Positions 43,680 through 52,649 of a stretch of 64,000 nucleotides of DNA are shown in pieces. This DNA comes from Desulfurispira natronophila. GTDB lineage: Bacteria > Chrysiogenota > Chrysiogenetes > Chrysiogenales > Chrysiogenaceae. Below the pieces are notes generated by a model. It ran no database searches. It worked only from the letters and a program-made list of their open reading frames with translations, and was not told the DNA's origin. The position numbers and the translations under genes were made by a program. Position 1 is the stretch's first letter; the number at the start of each line of letters is the position of its first letter. The stretch lies in NCBI RefSeq assembly GCF_014203025.1, contig NZ_JACHID010000014.1, positions 1 through 64,000 of the forward strand. Direction: 5' to 3'.

Positions 43680-46379
43680 ATGATTCACGGTATTCGGGCC
43701 GATTTGCAGCAACGTCTTGATTTCCTGCTGTCTCGGCGCATGGAAGTGTTGCAGCGTCAGCCCGAATACGTTTCGCTGCCACGTCACGAGCAGCTGCGCA
43801 GTCGTCGTTTTGCCCAGGTGGAGATTTTTAAAAAGTTTTACCAATATACCTTTCGTCAGTTGCGCACCCTGCATAACAGTGGGGTGGGCGCTGACTACAC
43901 CGTAGCTTTTCACACCACTATGGTGGATGTTTGCCTGGAAACTATGTGGGCTATTGTGGATGACTCCTACCAGACCATGTGTCCTCGCCCAAATCACAAG
44001 CCGGCAGTGGTAGCGGTGGGAGGCTATGGCCGGGGAGAGCTCAACCCCTTTAGTGATATCGACTTGCTGGTTATCTGTCCTGAAAAGATCTGCCCCTATG
44101 TCAATATGGTTACCAATAACCTGCTGTACATGATATGGGATGCAGGGCTTATGGTTTCGCATTCCGTGCGCAGTATTGATGAGTGCCAGCAGTGGCTCTC
44201 CGACCAAACCATCAAAACGGCACTCCTGGAATCCCGCTTTCTGTGTGGCTCTCCGGACACCTGGGAGCTTTTTGAGAAGCGGGTTTTGCATCGCATCTAT
44301 CACTGGGAGACGGACAAGTTTATTCACATCAAGATAAATGAGCAGCGTCAACGCCACCAGAAGCAGTCCAGCAGCCTCTATTTGCTGGAGCCCAATGTAA
44401 AGGAGGGGGTGGGGGGACTACGGGATATCCACGCCTGCCTCTGGATTGCCCGGGCACGCTACGGTGGTTGTAGCGTGGAGGATTTGGAGAGCTACCTGGA
44501 AATGGGTGATATCAAGAAAGGGCGAAATTTTCTGTGGCGGGTCCGTAATGAGCTGCACTTTGTTGCCAATCGCTCCCAGGATATACTCACTTTCGACAAT
44601 CAGGAGATCATTGCCCGCAAGTTTGGTTATCGCGATGACCACCAGCGCAATCGCTTTGCGGTTGAGTTGTTTATGCACGACTATTACAAGTGTACCCGCC
44701 GAATACAGGGAGCAACGGAAGAAATTATCTACCAATGCACTCCTCCTACTTTTCGCCGTAAGGTGTTTGGGCACTTGCAAGTGCGTCAATTGGCCGATGG
44801 CTTTATCCAGAAGGGCAACGAGATTTTGGCCTTTTGTGATGATGACTTTTTTCGAGCAGCTCCCCAAAGGATACTGAAACTCTTTTCTATCGCTCAGAGG
44901 CGTAGTTTGCAAATATCTCCCACTCTCAAGCGCACCGTACAGAAAAACCTGGGGGTGATAACGCCGCGTCTACGCCAGGATCACTCCATGAACATGATCT
45001 TTCGTTCTATCCTCAAGTATCCGGTCAATGTGTCCCGCACTTTTCGTCAGATGCATGACTGTGGTGTTCTGGGTCGTTGGGTCCCGGAGTTTGGGACCCT
45101 TGACTGTCTGGTGCAGTTTGATCGCTATCACGTTTATACGGCCGATGAGCATACCTTGCGGGCTGTGGAGCACCTGGAAGAGTGCCTGCGCATCGGCTAC
45201 CTCAGCGACGAAAGTGTTTTTTATAGAGCAATCTCTTATGCTCGCCGCCGCAAGATTCTTTATCTGGCACTGCTGCTTCACGATGTGGGCAAAGGCAAAG
45301 GAGGAGATCATTGCAACCGGGGCGCTATTATGGCGGCCCAGGTCTGCTCGCGCATGGGCCTTGATGCCGGTAAGAGTGATCTGGTGCAGTTTTTGGTGCG
45401 TAACCACGTGTTCATGGCCAATATTTCTCAGCGCCGGGACATCTCCGATCCTCGCACTATCGAGATTTTCTGTCAGGAAGTAAAGTCACTGGAGCGTCTG
45501 GCTATGCTCTACCTGGTCACTTGTTGCGATATCAAGGCGGTGGGGCCCAAGGTGTGGACGGATTGGAAAGGGCAGCTGCTGGAAGATCTTTTTGTGGCGG
45601 CTGAGCATTACCTCATGACCGGTAATACAGAGCTTTACGATCAGCAGGAGATCGAGGATATACGCCAGCGGCTGCTTGGCAGCGGCATTGACGCCGATGC
45701 ACTGGAGATTTTTGATGATGATTACTTGCAACTCTTTAGTGATGGTGATGTTGGCCAGCACGCGCGCATGATTCACCAACTGTTAACAAGTGATGAAACC
45801 CTGTTGGTAGCCCATAAGCTTCAAGCTGAGTCTCTTACTGCGGATATTATTGTAGCAGGCTACGATATTCCCGGTATCTTCAGCAAGATCGCGGGGGCTA
45901 TACTGGTGCACGACCTTGAGATTATTTCCAGTCGCATTAACACGCTGCAAAATGGTATGATTTTGGATGTTATTACGGTGTATTACCGTGAGCGGGAATT
46001 TGGCGAGGACCCAACATTTTGGGATGTCATCAAGACCTCGCTGCGACGAGTGCTGCAAGGGGAGGATCAGCTGGAGCTGGAGCGATCCTGGACTCATCGA
46101 CGCACCATCTCTCGCCGTAACCTGGATCGAATATTCATTCACAATGATCAGTCGCAGAACTGTACCGTAGTGGAAGTTTTCGCTGAGGACAAGCCGGGTT
46201 TGCTTTATCGCATCACTCGGGCTCTGCACGATTTAAAGCTTAATATCCACAGTGCCAGTGTCACTACTAAAATTGAGCAGGTGGTTGACGTTTTTTACGT
46301 CACGGATCTCGATGGCAACAAGGTGCTGTCGGATAAGGCCATAGACTCCATCAAGAAGAAAATAGGTAGCCTGCTATGA
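43680..46379 (+). CDS. glnD: PII uridylyltransferase / uridylyl-removing enzyme GlnD
   Basis: GlnD adds UMP to PII proteins in nitrogen shortage and removes it when glutamine is high. The 899-residue protein has the nucleotidyltransferase motif GGYGRGELNPFSDIDLL near 114-130, EGVGGLRDIH, the HD hydrolase motif LLHDVGKGKGGDHCNRGA near 533-550, and two C-terminal ACT domains (DIIVAGYDIPGIFSKIAGAI and VVEVFAEDKPGLLYRITRAL). All catalytic motifs are intact, so both activities are expected. ATG 43680 lies one base after the dehydrogenase stop. The stop overlaps the pilM-like start by four bases. No PII gene (glnB) lies in the window. Confidence 0.96.
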   Translation: MIHGIRADLQQRLDFLLSRRMEVLQRQPEYVSLPRHEQLRSRRFAQVEIFKKFYQYTFRQLRTLHNSGVGADYTVAFHTTMVDVCLETMWAIVDDSYQTMCPRPNHKPAVVAVGGYGRGELNPFSDIDLLVICPEKICPYVNMVTNNLLYMIWDAGLMVSHSVRSIDECQQWLSDQTIKTALLESRFLCGSPDTWELFEKRVLHRIYHWETDKFIHIKINEQRQRHQKQSSSLYLLEPNVKEGVGGLRDIHACLWIARARYGGCSVEDLESYLEMGDIKKGRNFLWRVRNELHFVANRSQDILTFDNQEIIARKFGYRDDHQRNRFAVELFMHDYYKCTRRIQGATEEIIYQCTPPTFRRKVFGHLQVRQLADGFIQKGNEILAFCDDDFFRAAPQRILKLFSIAQRRSLQISPTLKRTVQKNLGVITPRLRQDHSMNMIFRSILKYPVNVSRTFRQMHDCGVLGRWVPEFGTLDCLVQFDRYHVYTADEHTLRAVEHLEECLRIGYLSDESVFYRAISYARRRKILYLALLLHDVGKGKGGDHCNRGAIMAAQVCSRMGLDAGKSDLVQFLVRNHVFMANISQRRDISDPRTIEIFCQEVKSLERLAMLYLVTCCDIKAVGPKVWTDWKGQLLEDLFVAAEHYLMTGNTELYDQQEIEDIRQRLLGSGIDADALEIFDDDYLQLFSDGDVGQHARMIHQLLTSDETLLVAHKLQAESLTADIIVAGYDIPGIFSKIAGAILVHDLEIISSRINTLQNGMILDVITVYYREREFGEDPTFWDVIKTSLRRVLQGEDQLELERSWTHRRTISRRNLDRIFIHNDQSQNCTVVEVFAEDKPGLLYRITRALHDLKLNIHSASVTTKIEQVVDVFYVTDLDGNKVLSDKAIDSIKKKIGSLL

Positions 46380-47404
46380 ATATTGTCAGCATTGATATTG
46401 GCTCCTACAGCATTAAGTGCGCAGCTGCTACCATCAAGGGTCGGGATTGCACACTGACCTTTCTCGGTGAGCAGGAGCTGGAGCCAGGAGCGTTCCGTGG
46501 TGGTGACTTCGCCAACCAGGATGCCATATTTGCCTCCCTGCGGGAGCTTTTATCCAACGTCACTTTGACGGGAAGTCATGTGGTACTCAGCGTGCCTCAC
46601 TGCAGCTTGCTGCACAAAACCACCGTGGAGTATCCCGGTGCCAGTTTGACGGAAGCTATGAAGATGATCCACTGGGACTACATCCAGTATCTTCCGGAAA
46701 GCGATGATAGCACCGGGGTAACCGTAGCTTTTTCCGGTCGGCGCCATCCTAGTGAAAAAGATACCAGTTGCGTTGATATCGTCACTATTCCCGAGTATCT
46801 GGCGGCAAGTTACATCAATCTTTTCCGTGACATTAGCGTGGATATTGATGAAATCGATTTGAGCACCTTTGCCATTGAGCACTTTTATCAAATGGTGGCG
46901 CCGTCTATGGGGGAGGGGTTGATTATCAATGTGGGCCACGAGTATACCGAGTTTGGTATTATTTTCGATGAGACTCCCGATTGCGAGGGCTACCTGGAAA
47001 TTGGCGTCAGCGACGTCATTCAGAATGTGGCGGAGTCCATGGATATTCCCTTTGGCGATGCCGTTGGCGTTATCAAGGGAGATTTTCTCCAGGACGCCAG
47101 TGGGGATATGCAGGAGATGGTGGACGAGGAGTTTATAAAACTGGCAGAGCGAATCTGCCGCAATATACTGAAGATTTGTCGCGAACGGTACAATAACCCG
47201 CGCATGGAGTTTGAGCATTGTGTGTTGGCAGGTGGCGCCAGCGATAATCTGGCCTTCAACAACCGGGTTATTGATCGCCTGCAGACACAGGTTGTCCATA
47301 CAACTTCTGTCCCCAAAGTGCATATGGGGCCTAAGGTGGAGGGCCTGGCAGAAAAGGGGTTGGGGAAGTATGCCCTGGCGATCGGCCTTTGCCTGCGCCA
47401 GTAG
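46376..47404 (+). CDS. PilM-like actin-fold ATPase
   Basis: PilM is a cytoplasmic FtsA-like protein of type IV pilus assembly that docks to PilN. The 342-residue protein has the ASKHA opening IVSIDIGSYSIKCAAA, the PilM-typical block VVLSVPHCSLLHKTTVEYP with the WDYIQYLP helix, a phosphate-2 strand GLIINVGHEYTEFGIIF, and VLAGGASDNLAFNNRV near the end. No pilN, pilO or pilQ genes follow, and the ATG overlaps glnD by four bases, so it may serve a non-pilus role or act with pilus genes elsewhere. FtsA or a generic competence protein is an alternative reading. Confidence 0.8.
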   Translation: MNIVSIDIGSYSIKCAAATIKGRDCTLTFLGEQELEPGAFRGGDFANQDAIFASLRELLSNVTLTGSHVVLSVPHCSLLHKTTVEYPGASLTEAMKMIHWDYIQYLPESDDSTGVTVAFSGRRHPSEKDTSCVDIVTIPEYLAASYINLFRDISVDIDEIDLSTFAIEHFYQMVAPSMGEGLIINVGHEYTEFGIIFDETPDCEGYLEIGVSDVIQNVAESMDIPFGDAVGVIKGDFLQDASGDMQEMVDEEFIKLAERICRNILKICRERYNNPRMEFEHCVLAGGASDNLAFNNRVIDRLQTQVVHTTSVPKVHMGPKVEGLAEKGLGKYALAIGLCLRQ

Positions 47405-47758
47405 GTTATTGTTGCTTCTCTTGCCTTGCGTCTCTCCTCTTTCCACAGTATCATGGCAATTCAAGGTAACGTTGATGATTCTGTTCAGTAGAGTGTGCCG
47501 GGAGGGATGAGTGACGGTAAGTATGAGTCCACCTTGTGGGTTAAAATAGACGTCCCCAGGTAGAATGTCTGTGGGAGCGCAGTTACCAGTGTTTTTCGTG
47601 AAGCAACGGCACATATGCATTTCACGGACGATGAATCGCAGACATGGTGCCAGTATCGTACAGCCAATCCGGAATTAACTTTACTCTTGAGCCTTCCTTG
47701 TGTGGTAGTCGTTCCCTGGTAGTATCGGGATCATTTTCTTCAGGAGCCTTTACTCTTT
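47405..47758. other. Gap before waaA with an amber-interrupted small frame
   Basis: No intact gene is supported in these 354 bases. ATG 47507, directly after GGGAGG, opens a plus-strand frame of 18 codons (MSDGKYESTLWVKIDVPR), stopped by TAG at 47561-47563. It then continues in the same frame for 52 more codons (NVCGSAVTSVFREATAHM...) to TAG at 47720-47722. It may be a small pseudogene or chance. No promoter for waaA is evident. Confidence 0.35.
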
Positions 47759-49084
47759 ATGTTTTTCTATAACATTGTCATACACCTTGTGGCGCTGCTA
47801 CTTACTCCCTTGTTCCTGCTTCGCTTTACCTTTTTTCGCAAACGCATACAAAAGGGGACAGCGCAGCGAGCCGGGTTTTTCTCCAGTAAACAAAAAATGC
47901 TTTTGCAGCAAATGCAAAGCCCCGTTCTTATTCATGCAGCCAGTGTTGGGGAAACCCGGGCGGCTGCTCCTCTTATCAAAAAGATATATACTGACACTGA
48001 TGGGCACGAGATTATACTCTCCAATCTGACCGATACGGGTCACCTTATCGGGCAAACATTTGATCAGGTGCACTACTGTCTTTATTTTCCTTTCGATCTG
48101 CCTTTTGCCGTGCGCAGTTTTTTACGCACTGTACGGCCTCGCTATATAATTATCATTGAAACGGAAATCTGGCCCAATTTCATCCGTGAGGCCGCCCGCA
48201 TGGGGATCCCGGTTTATATTGCCAATGGCCGTCTTTCGGAGCGCTCTATTCAGCGTTACCGTGCCTTTCGCTGGCTCTTTGCCCCTGTTTTACAGCAGAT
48301 CAACTTTATTTTTGCCCGTACTGAGGAGGATCGTCAGCGCTTTCTGGAGCTGGGTGCGGATCCACAACGAGTGCGCCTCACTGGTAATATCAAGTTTGAT
48401 GCCGCAATTCACGATATGGAGGACAGTCAGTGGCTCAGCTCTTTTCGCGAAGAGCTGCGGTTGCCTACAGACAGTGAAACTCGCATCGTCTGTTTTGGCA
48501 GTATCCATCCTGGCGAAGACGATCTGGTGCTGGAAGTTCATCGTCGCTTGCTGGAAGAGGGGCATAAGGTCGTCTCCATCCTGGCGCCACGCCATGTTGA
48601 GCGGGAGCAACAGGTGGTGGAGCGCGTAAAGCACAAAGGTTTCAGGGCAGCGCTTCGCACCGAAGTGCCCACACAGAAGCGTCGGTTGCGCTCTGGCGAT
48701 ATACTGGTCCTCAATACCATTGGTGAATTGGTGCGGGCGTATGCTGTCAGTCATGTGGTTTTTGTGGGTGGGAGCTTTATTTCCGGTGGCCAAGGGCACA
48801 ATATTCTGGAGGCCTGTGGCGTTGGTAAACCTGTGATCTATGGGCCCCACATGGCAAGTTTCAGTGAAATTGCCGCCGTTGTTCACCAGTGGGAAGCGGG
48901 CAATTGGGTTCACGATGAGAATGAGTTTTTTGACAGTATAAACGGGCTCCTTACGAACCCCGCTCTGGTTCAACATATGAGCGACCAGGCCAAGGCGCTT
49001 CTGCGTAAAAATCAAGGGGCTGTGGAAGCCATATTTTCCAAAATATTTCGGGAGGAAGAAGATGACACAGAAAATAGCCAATGA
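47759..49084 (+). CDS. waaA: 3-deoxy-D-manno-octulosonic acid (Kdo) transferase WaaA
   Basis: WaaA adds Kdo to lipid IVA at the inner membrane, showing a lipopolysaccharide-bearing outer membrane. The 441-residue GT-B glycosyltransferase has an N-terminal membrane anchor (residues 4-26) and the family motifs HAASVGETRAAAPLI, the acidic ETEIWPN, the loop NGRLSERS, TGNIKFD, CFGSIHPGED, and the C-terminal GGSFISGGQGHNILEACGVGKPVIYGP nucleotide site. Its last 23 bases overlap the flavodiiron gene in another frame. Confidence 0.95.
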   Translation: MFFYNIVIHLVALLLTPLFLLRFTFFRKRIQKGTAQRAGFFSSKQKMLLQQMQSPVLIHAASVGETRAAAPLIKKIYTDTDGHEIILSNLTDTGHLIGQTFDQVHYCLYFPFDLPFAVRSFLRTVRPRYIIIIETEIWPNFIREAARMGIPVYIANGRLSERSIQRYRAFRWLFAPVLQQINFIFARTEEDRQRFLELGADPQRVRLTGNIKFDAAIHDMEDSQWLSSFREELRLPTDSETRIVCFGSIHPGEDDLVLEVHRRLLEEGHKVVSILAPRHVEREQQVVERVKHKGFRAALRTEVPTQKRRLRSGDILVLNTIGELVRAYAVSHVVFVGGSFISGGQGHNILEACGVGKPVIYGPHMASFSEIAAVVHQWEAGNWVHDENEFFDSINGLLTNPALVQHMSDQAKALLRKNQGAVEAIFSKIFREEEDDTENSQ

Positions 49085-50273
49085 TGTTTATTGGGTTGGT
49101 GTGCGTGATGCCAGTCTGGTGGTTTTTGACATTGTGGTGCCCACAGAGCATGGGACGACATATAACAGCTACCTCATAAAAGGCGAAAAGCACAATGTTT
49201 TGCTGGATACTTCAAAGAAAGATTTCTCTGAGACATATTTTGCCAATCTGGAAGAGATCTGTCCGGTTAAGGAGATCGATTATGTGGTGGTACACCACAC
49301 CGAACCAGACCACTCTGGTGCACTCAAAGAGCTTTTGCAGCGTAATCCTGATATTACGGTTATCCATAGTCGCCCCTGCAGGAAATTCCTGGATAACTTG
49401 CTGAATCAGGATTTCAAGTCGTGGGTGATCAGTAGCGGTGACACCCTCGACCTTGGGGGAAAAACACTTAAGTTTTTCGTCACTCCTTTCCTGCACTGGC
49501 CAGACACTATGATGTCCTATCTTGAAGAAGAGCAGATTCTCTTTAGTTGTGACTTTATGGGTGCTCACTACACTACCGAAAAGACTGACTCTATCTTGAA
49601 CTCAGCCCTCAGCGAGGAAGATCATAAGGATATGGTGGAGGCTTTTGAGTTCTACTACTCTATGATCATGCGGCCCTACAATGAGCATATACTCAAAGCT
49701 ATAAAGATGTTGGATGAACTGGAAATTCGCATGGTAGCTCCATCACACGGCATGGTCATGGACAAGAACCCCCAGCAGTTCTACGAATGGTACCGGGAAA
49801 AGGCCAATAACTATCTGGTGCGATTGCAGAGCAAACGAGCTACTATCGTTTACGCTTCGGCATACGGAAATACGGCGAGAGTCATGGAGTTTGTGCGGGA
49901 GGGCATGGAAGATGCCGGAGTGGAGGTTGATGTTTTCGATACCTCCAGTGCTCCCATGGAGCAGATCATCAATTCTATCGAGTTGGCCAGTGCCGTAGTC
50001 TTTGGTACTTCCACCATCAATGCTAAAGCACCGGAGCCCATATTTTCGGTCATTGCTAATTTGGTGGTGCTCAATGTTTCTGGCCGCAAGGCCGCGGTGT
50101 TTGGCTCATTTGGGTGGAGCGGTGAAGGCATAACCATGTGTGAGGATTTGTGCCGTGCCATGCACATGAAGCTTGAGCAGGAGCCCTTCCGGGTGCAGAT
50201 GACTCCTTCTGATGAGCAACTGGACCAGGCCCGGGAGTGGGGTTATGGGCTGGGCCTGAAGGTTCTGGGTTAA
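49062..50273 (+). CDS. Flavodiiron protein (FprA-type NO/O2 reductase)
   Basis: Flavodiiron proteins reduce nitric oxide to N2O or oxygen to water in anaerobes. The 403-residue protein has a metallo-beta-lactamase-like domain with the diiron ligand pattern HTEPDHSG (near 79-86), FLHWPDTM, FSCDFMGAH and APSHG. A C-terminal flavodoxin domain (IVYASAYGNTARVMEFV, from about 265) follows. The two-domain class lacks rubredoxin, so an external electron donor is needed; none is adjacent. ATG 49062 follows GGAGG and lies inside the 3' end of waaA. Protection against NO made beside nitrite reduction by NrfA is a sensible role. Confidence 0.93.
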   Translation: MTQKIANDVYWVGVRDASLVVFDIVVPTEHGTTYNSYLIKGEKHNVLLDTSKKDFSETYFANLEEICPVKEIDYVVVHHTEPDHSGALKELLQRNPDITVIHSRPCRKFLDNLLNQDFKSWVISSGDTLDLGGKTLKFFVTPFLHWPDTMMSYLEEEQILFSCDFMGAHYTTEKTDSILNSALSEEDHKDMVEAFEFYYSMIMRPYNEHILKAIKMLDELEIRMVAPSHGMVMDKNPQQFYEWYREKANNYLVRLQSKRATIVYASAYGNTARVMEFVREGMEDAGVEVDVFDTSSAPMEQIINSIELASAVVFGTSTINAKAPEPIFSVIANLVVLNVSGRKAAVFGSFGWSGEGITMCEDLCRAMHMKLEQEPFRVQMTPSDEQLDQAREWGYGLGLKVLG

Positions 50274-50294
50274 CCCCAGGTTTGATGATTTCGG

Positions 50295-50336
50295 CCATTT
50301 TTGCCATGGGCATCAGTACGCCCATGGCAAAAATGG
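50295..50336. terminator. Perfect 17-bp hairpin between convergent genes
   Basis: CCATTTTTGCCATGGGC (50295-50311) is matched exactly by its inverted copy at 50320-50336 around an eight-base loop. It separates the convergent flavodiiron and EAL genes and probably terminates both. No T-run follows the stem, but its T5/A5 stretch sits within the arms. Confidence 0.65.
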
Positions 50337-50382
50337 ATAGCCGAGAGAAGCGTTCACAAAATAAGCAAGAAGTTTGAAATTA

Positions 50383-52398
50383 TCAGAGATGTTTACCGCT
50401 TCGCAGCATAGCACTGATTTTTTCTGGTGTAATAGCCTTGCTAAAGAGAAACCCCTGCATTTCATGGCAGTTGCGACTGCGTATAAACTCCAGCTGGTCT
50501 CCGGTTTCTACTCCCTCGGCAATTACCTTGAGGTTGAGGCTTTTGCCCAGAGAGATAATGTTGCTGGCAATAGCCACATCCTTCTGGCCCGTAGGCAGGT
50601 CCTTGACAAAGGACTGATCTACTTTGAGTACATTGATGGGAAATCGCTTGAGGTAGGTCAGTGAGGAGTAGCCTCGGCCGAAGTCGTCAATTGACATCTG
50701 TACCCCAAGTTCGGTAATACGTTTCATGGTTTCAATAGCTTCTTCGACACGCTCAATGAGCATGTTTTCCGTAATTTCTAAATTTAGGCATTGAGGTGGG
50801 ATGCCACTTTCCTGCAGTGCATCCTTCACCAAATCCACTAGCTGGGTGTCGCGGAATTGTTTACCAGAGAGGTTCACTGCTACTCCAAGGTGGTCGTGAC
50901 CCTCATCATGCCAGCGGCGTAGCTGCTTGCAGGCGGTGCGCAGCACCCACTCGCCGATAGGCAGTATGTCCCCGGATTTTTCTGCCAGGGGGATAAAGTC
51001 CGCTGGCGATATCATTTGCCCTTCCCTTTGCCAGCGTAGCAATGCCTCCACCCCCGTAACCTTTCCACTCAGCAGGCTGACTTTAGGCTGATAGTGAACT
51101 TCCATTTCTCCCCTGCCAATGGCCCCCTTGAGGGCACTGCCCAGTTGAGCATCTCGCAGTACTTCTTGTTGCATCTGATGGGAGTAGTGGAGATAGGCAC
51201 TGTCTCCCTCGGCCTGGGCCCGATGCATGGCCATCAGGGAGTTCCGTAAGAGCAGCTGGGGGCTGCTGGCATGGTTTGGGTATGTAGCTATGCCGATGCT
51301 TACGGTTGAGTGATATTGGCATCCGTCCAAATTAAGCTCGTGTGCGGTGTTACGAAAGATTATGCCTACTGCGCTTTTGATATCCCAGTGGTTCTCCGCC
51401 AGAGGCAGCAGAATGGCAAAAGTGTTGGTGCGGATCCTTGCCATAATAGCTGGAGCTACAAAATACCTATGCAGGCGACTTGCTACTGACTGCAGGAAAA
51501 GATCCCCCGTTTCGGTGCCTCCCCGGTCGCAGATGTCTCGGTGATTGTCGATGGTGACAGTGAGCAGTGAGAGGTATTCGGCGCTAAAATTGCACCGCTT
51601 GATGGCCTGATCCAGGAGCTGCATGAAGTGGTCTTTGTTGGGTAGGCCGGTCAGCTGGTCAAAGGAGTCTTTGTATTCAAGTTCTTTCCTGGTGGTGTCG
51701 ATTTCACTGAGATCGTTAAGAATACCCACGTAGTGAATAGTGTCCATGTCATCATCAAAAATGCGTGCCACCGAGAGCCAGGCGGGAAAAATCTCACCAC
51801 TCTTGCGTCGGTTCCAGACTTCACCTCGCCACTGCCCATAATCGAGTACGGCCTGCCACATTTGCCGGTAGAATGTCGCGTCGTGGTATCCTGATTTGAG
51901 AAGCCGCATGTTTTCGCCCACAGCTTCCTGCAGGGTGTAGCCGCTCATAGCGGCAAAGGCGGGGTTGATCTCCTTGATGCGACCATGGGAGTCGGTGATG
52001 ATGATGGCTTCGCCGGTATTGGCAAAAGCGCTTTCGTACAGCTGCAGGCGCTGTTCTTTCTTGCGGGGAACACTGATATCAATGGCTACCAACTGCAGGG
52101 CTTTGCGGCCTTCCCACTGGAGGCTTGTGGCGTACATGCTGATGCTCCGGGGGCCTTCTGCGCCTTCCACGGTGAAGTTGGCATAAGATGGTGGTCCACC
52201 CAGGGTGTGGCGGATGAGTGGTACGATCTGGGACTGTGGCACCAAGGGGAGCTGGGCAACATTCAAAGAACGCATCTGCTGCTGGGACTGTTGGCAGAAT
52301 TTGCAGGCAGCGGGGTTGGCGTGGAGAATATGGCCTGTGTCCGGGTCGAATATCAGGCACAGAACGGTGGTGCTAGTGTAAAGATCGTGGAACGACAC
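50383..52398 (-). CDS. PAS-PAS-GGDEF(degenerate)-EAL cyclic-di-GMP phosphodiesterase
   Basis: The 671-residue cytoplasmic protein carries two PAS domains (TGHILHANPAACKFC; ANTGEAIIITDSHGRIKEINPAF plus PAC), a GGDEF domain (about 235-400) and an EAL domain (about 412-665). The cyclase signature is replaced by RTNTF in MARIRTNTFAILLP, so synthesis of c-di-GMP is not expected. The EAL domain keeps VEALLRW, the glutamate in NLEITENMLIE, DDFGRGYSSL, the lysine-Asp VLKVDQSFV and IAEGVET, so it should hydrolyse c-di-GMP, perhaps with GTP or ligand control from the other domains. It opposes the REC-GGDEF cyclase encoded near 29.8 kb. It is a single gene. Confidence 0.92.
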   Translation of the reverse strand: MSFHDLYTSTTVLCLIFDPDTGHILHANPAACKFCQQSQQQMRSLNVAQLPLVPQSQIVPLIRHTLGGPPSYANFTVEGAEGPRSISMYATSLQWEGRKALQLVAIDISVPRKKEQRLQLYESAFANTGEAIIITDSHGRIKEINPAFAAMSGYTLQEAVGENMRLLKSGYHDATFYRQMWQAVLDYGQWRGEVWNRRKSGEIFPAWLSVARIFDDDMDTIHYVGILNDLSEIDTTRKELEYKDSFDQLTGLPNKDHFMQLLDQAIKRCNFSAEYLSLLTVTIDNHRDICDRGGTETGDLFLQSVASRLHRYFVAPAIMARIRTNTFAILLPLAENHWDIKSAVGIIFRNTAHELNLDGCQYHSTVSIGIATYPNHASSPQLLLRNSLMAMHRAQAEGDSAYLHYSHQMQQEVLRDAQLGSALKGAIGRGEMEVHYQPKVSLLSGKVTGVEALLRWQREGQMISPADFIPLAEKSGDILPIGEWVLRTACKQLRRWHDEGHDHLGVAVNLSGKQFRDTQLVDLVKDALQESGIPPQCLNLEITENMLIERVEEAIETMKRITELGVQMSIDDFGRGYSSLTYLKRFPINVLKVDQSFVKDLPTGQKDVAIASNIISLGKSLNLKVIAEGVETGDQLEFIRSRNCHEMQGFLFSKAITPEKISAMLRSGKHL

Positions 52399-52649
52399 AG
52401 CTTGTCCTCGTTGTGGAAATGCTAAGAAAAGTTAGAGCTATGAGAGTTACCAGGTGTTTGGGGTTAAGTGTCAATGTGCAGTATAAGTTGAGGAAGCACG
52501 CCCAGGCCCTGGAGCCAGGAAGTTTCGGCTCGCCCCCTCGTGTATTGAAAGCAATTTTAAGTAGTCTTTCCTGGCTCATAATATCCCTAAACGGATAGCT
52601 TGCGTCAAGGATAATTTTAGAACTGTGTTTTATTGCGCTCCACTCTTGC

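Noticed and set aside
46550-47620. 356-codon minus-strand frame antisense to the pilM-like gene
   Set aside because: It has no recognisable domain and lacks a ribosome site; the plus-strand ASKHA motifs are clear.
47507-47722. Pyrrolysine or programmed read-through of the internal TAG
   Set aside because: No pyl genes or read-through context are visible; a pseudogene or chance frame is simpler.
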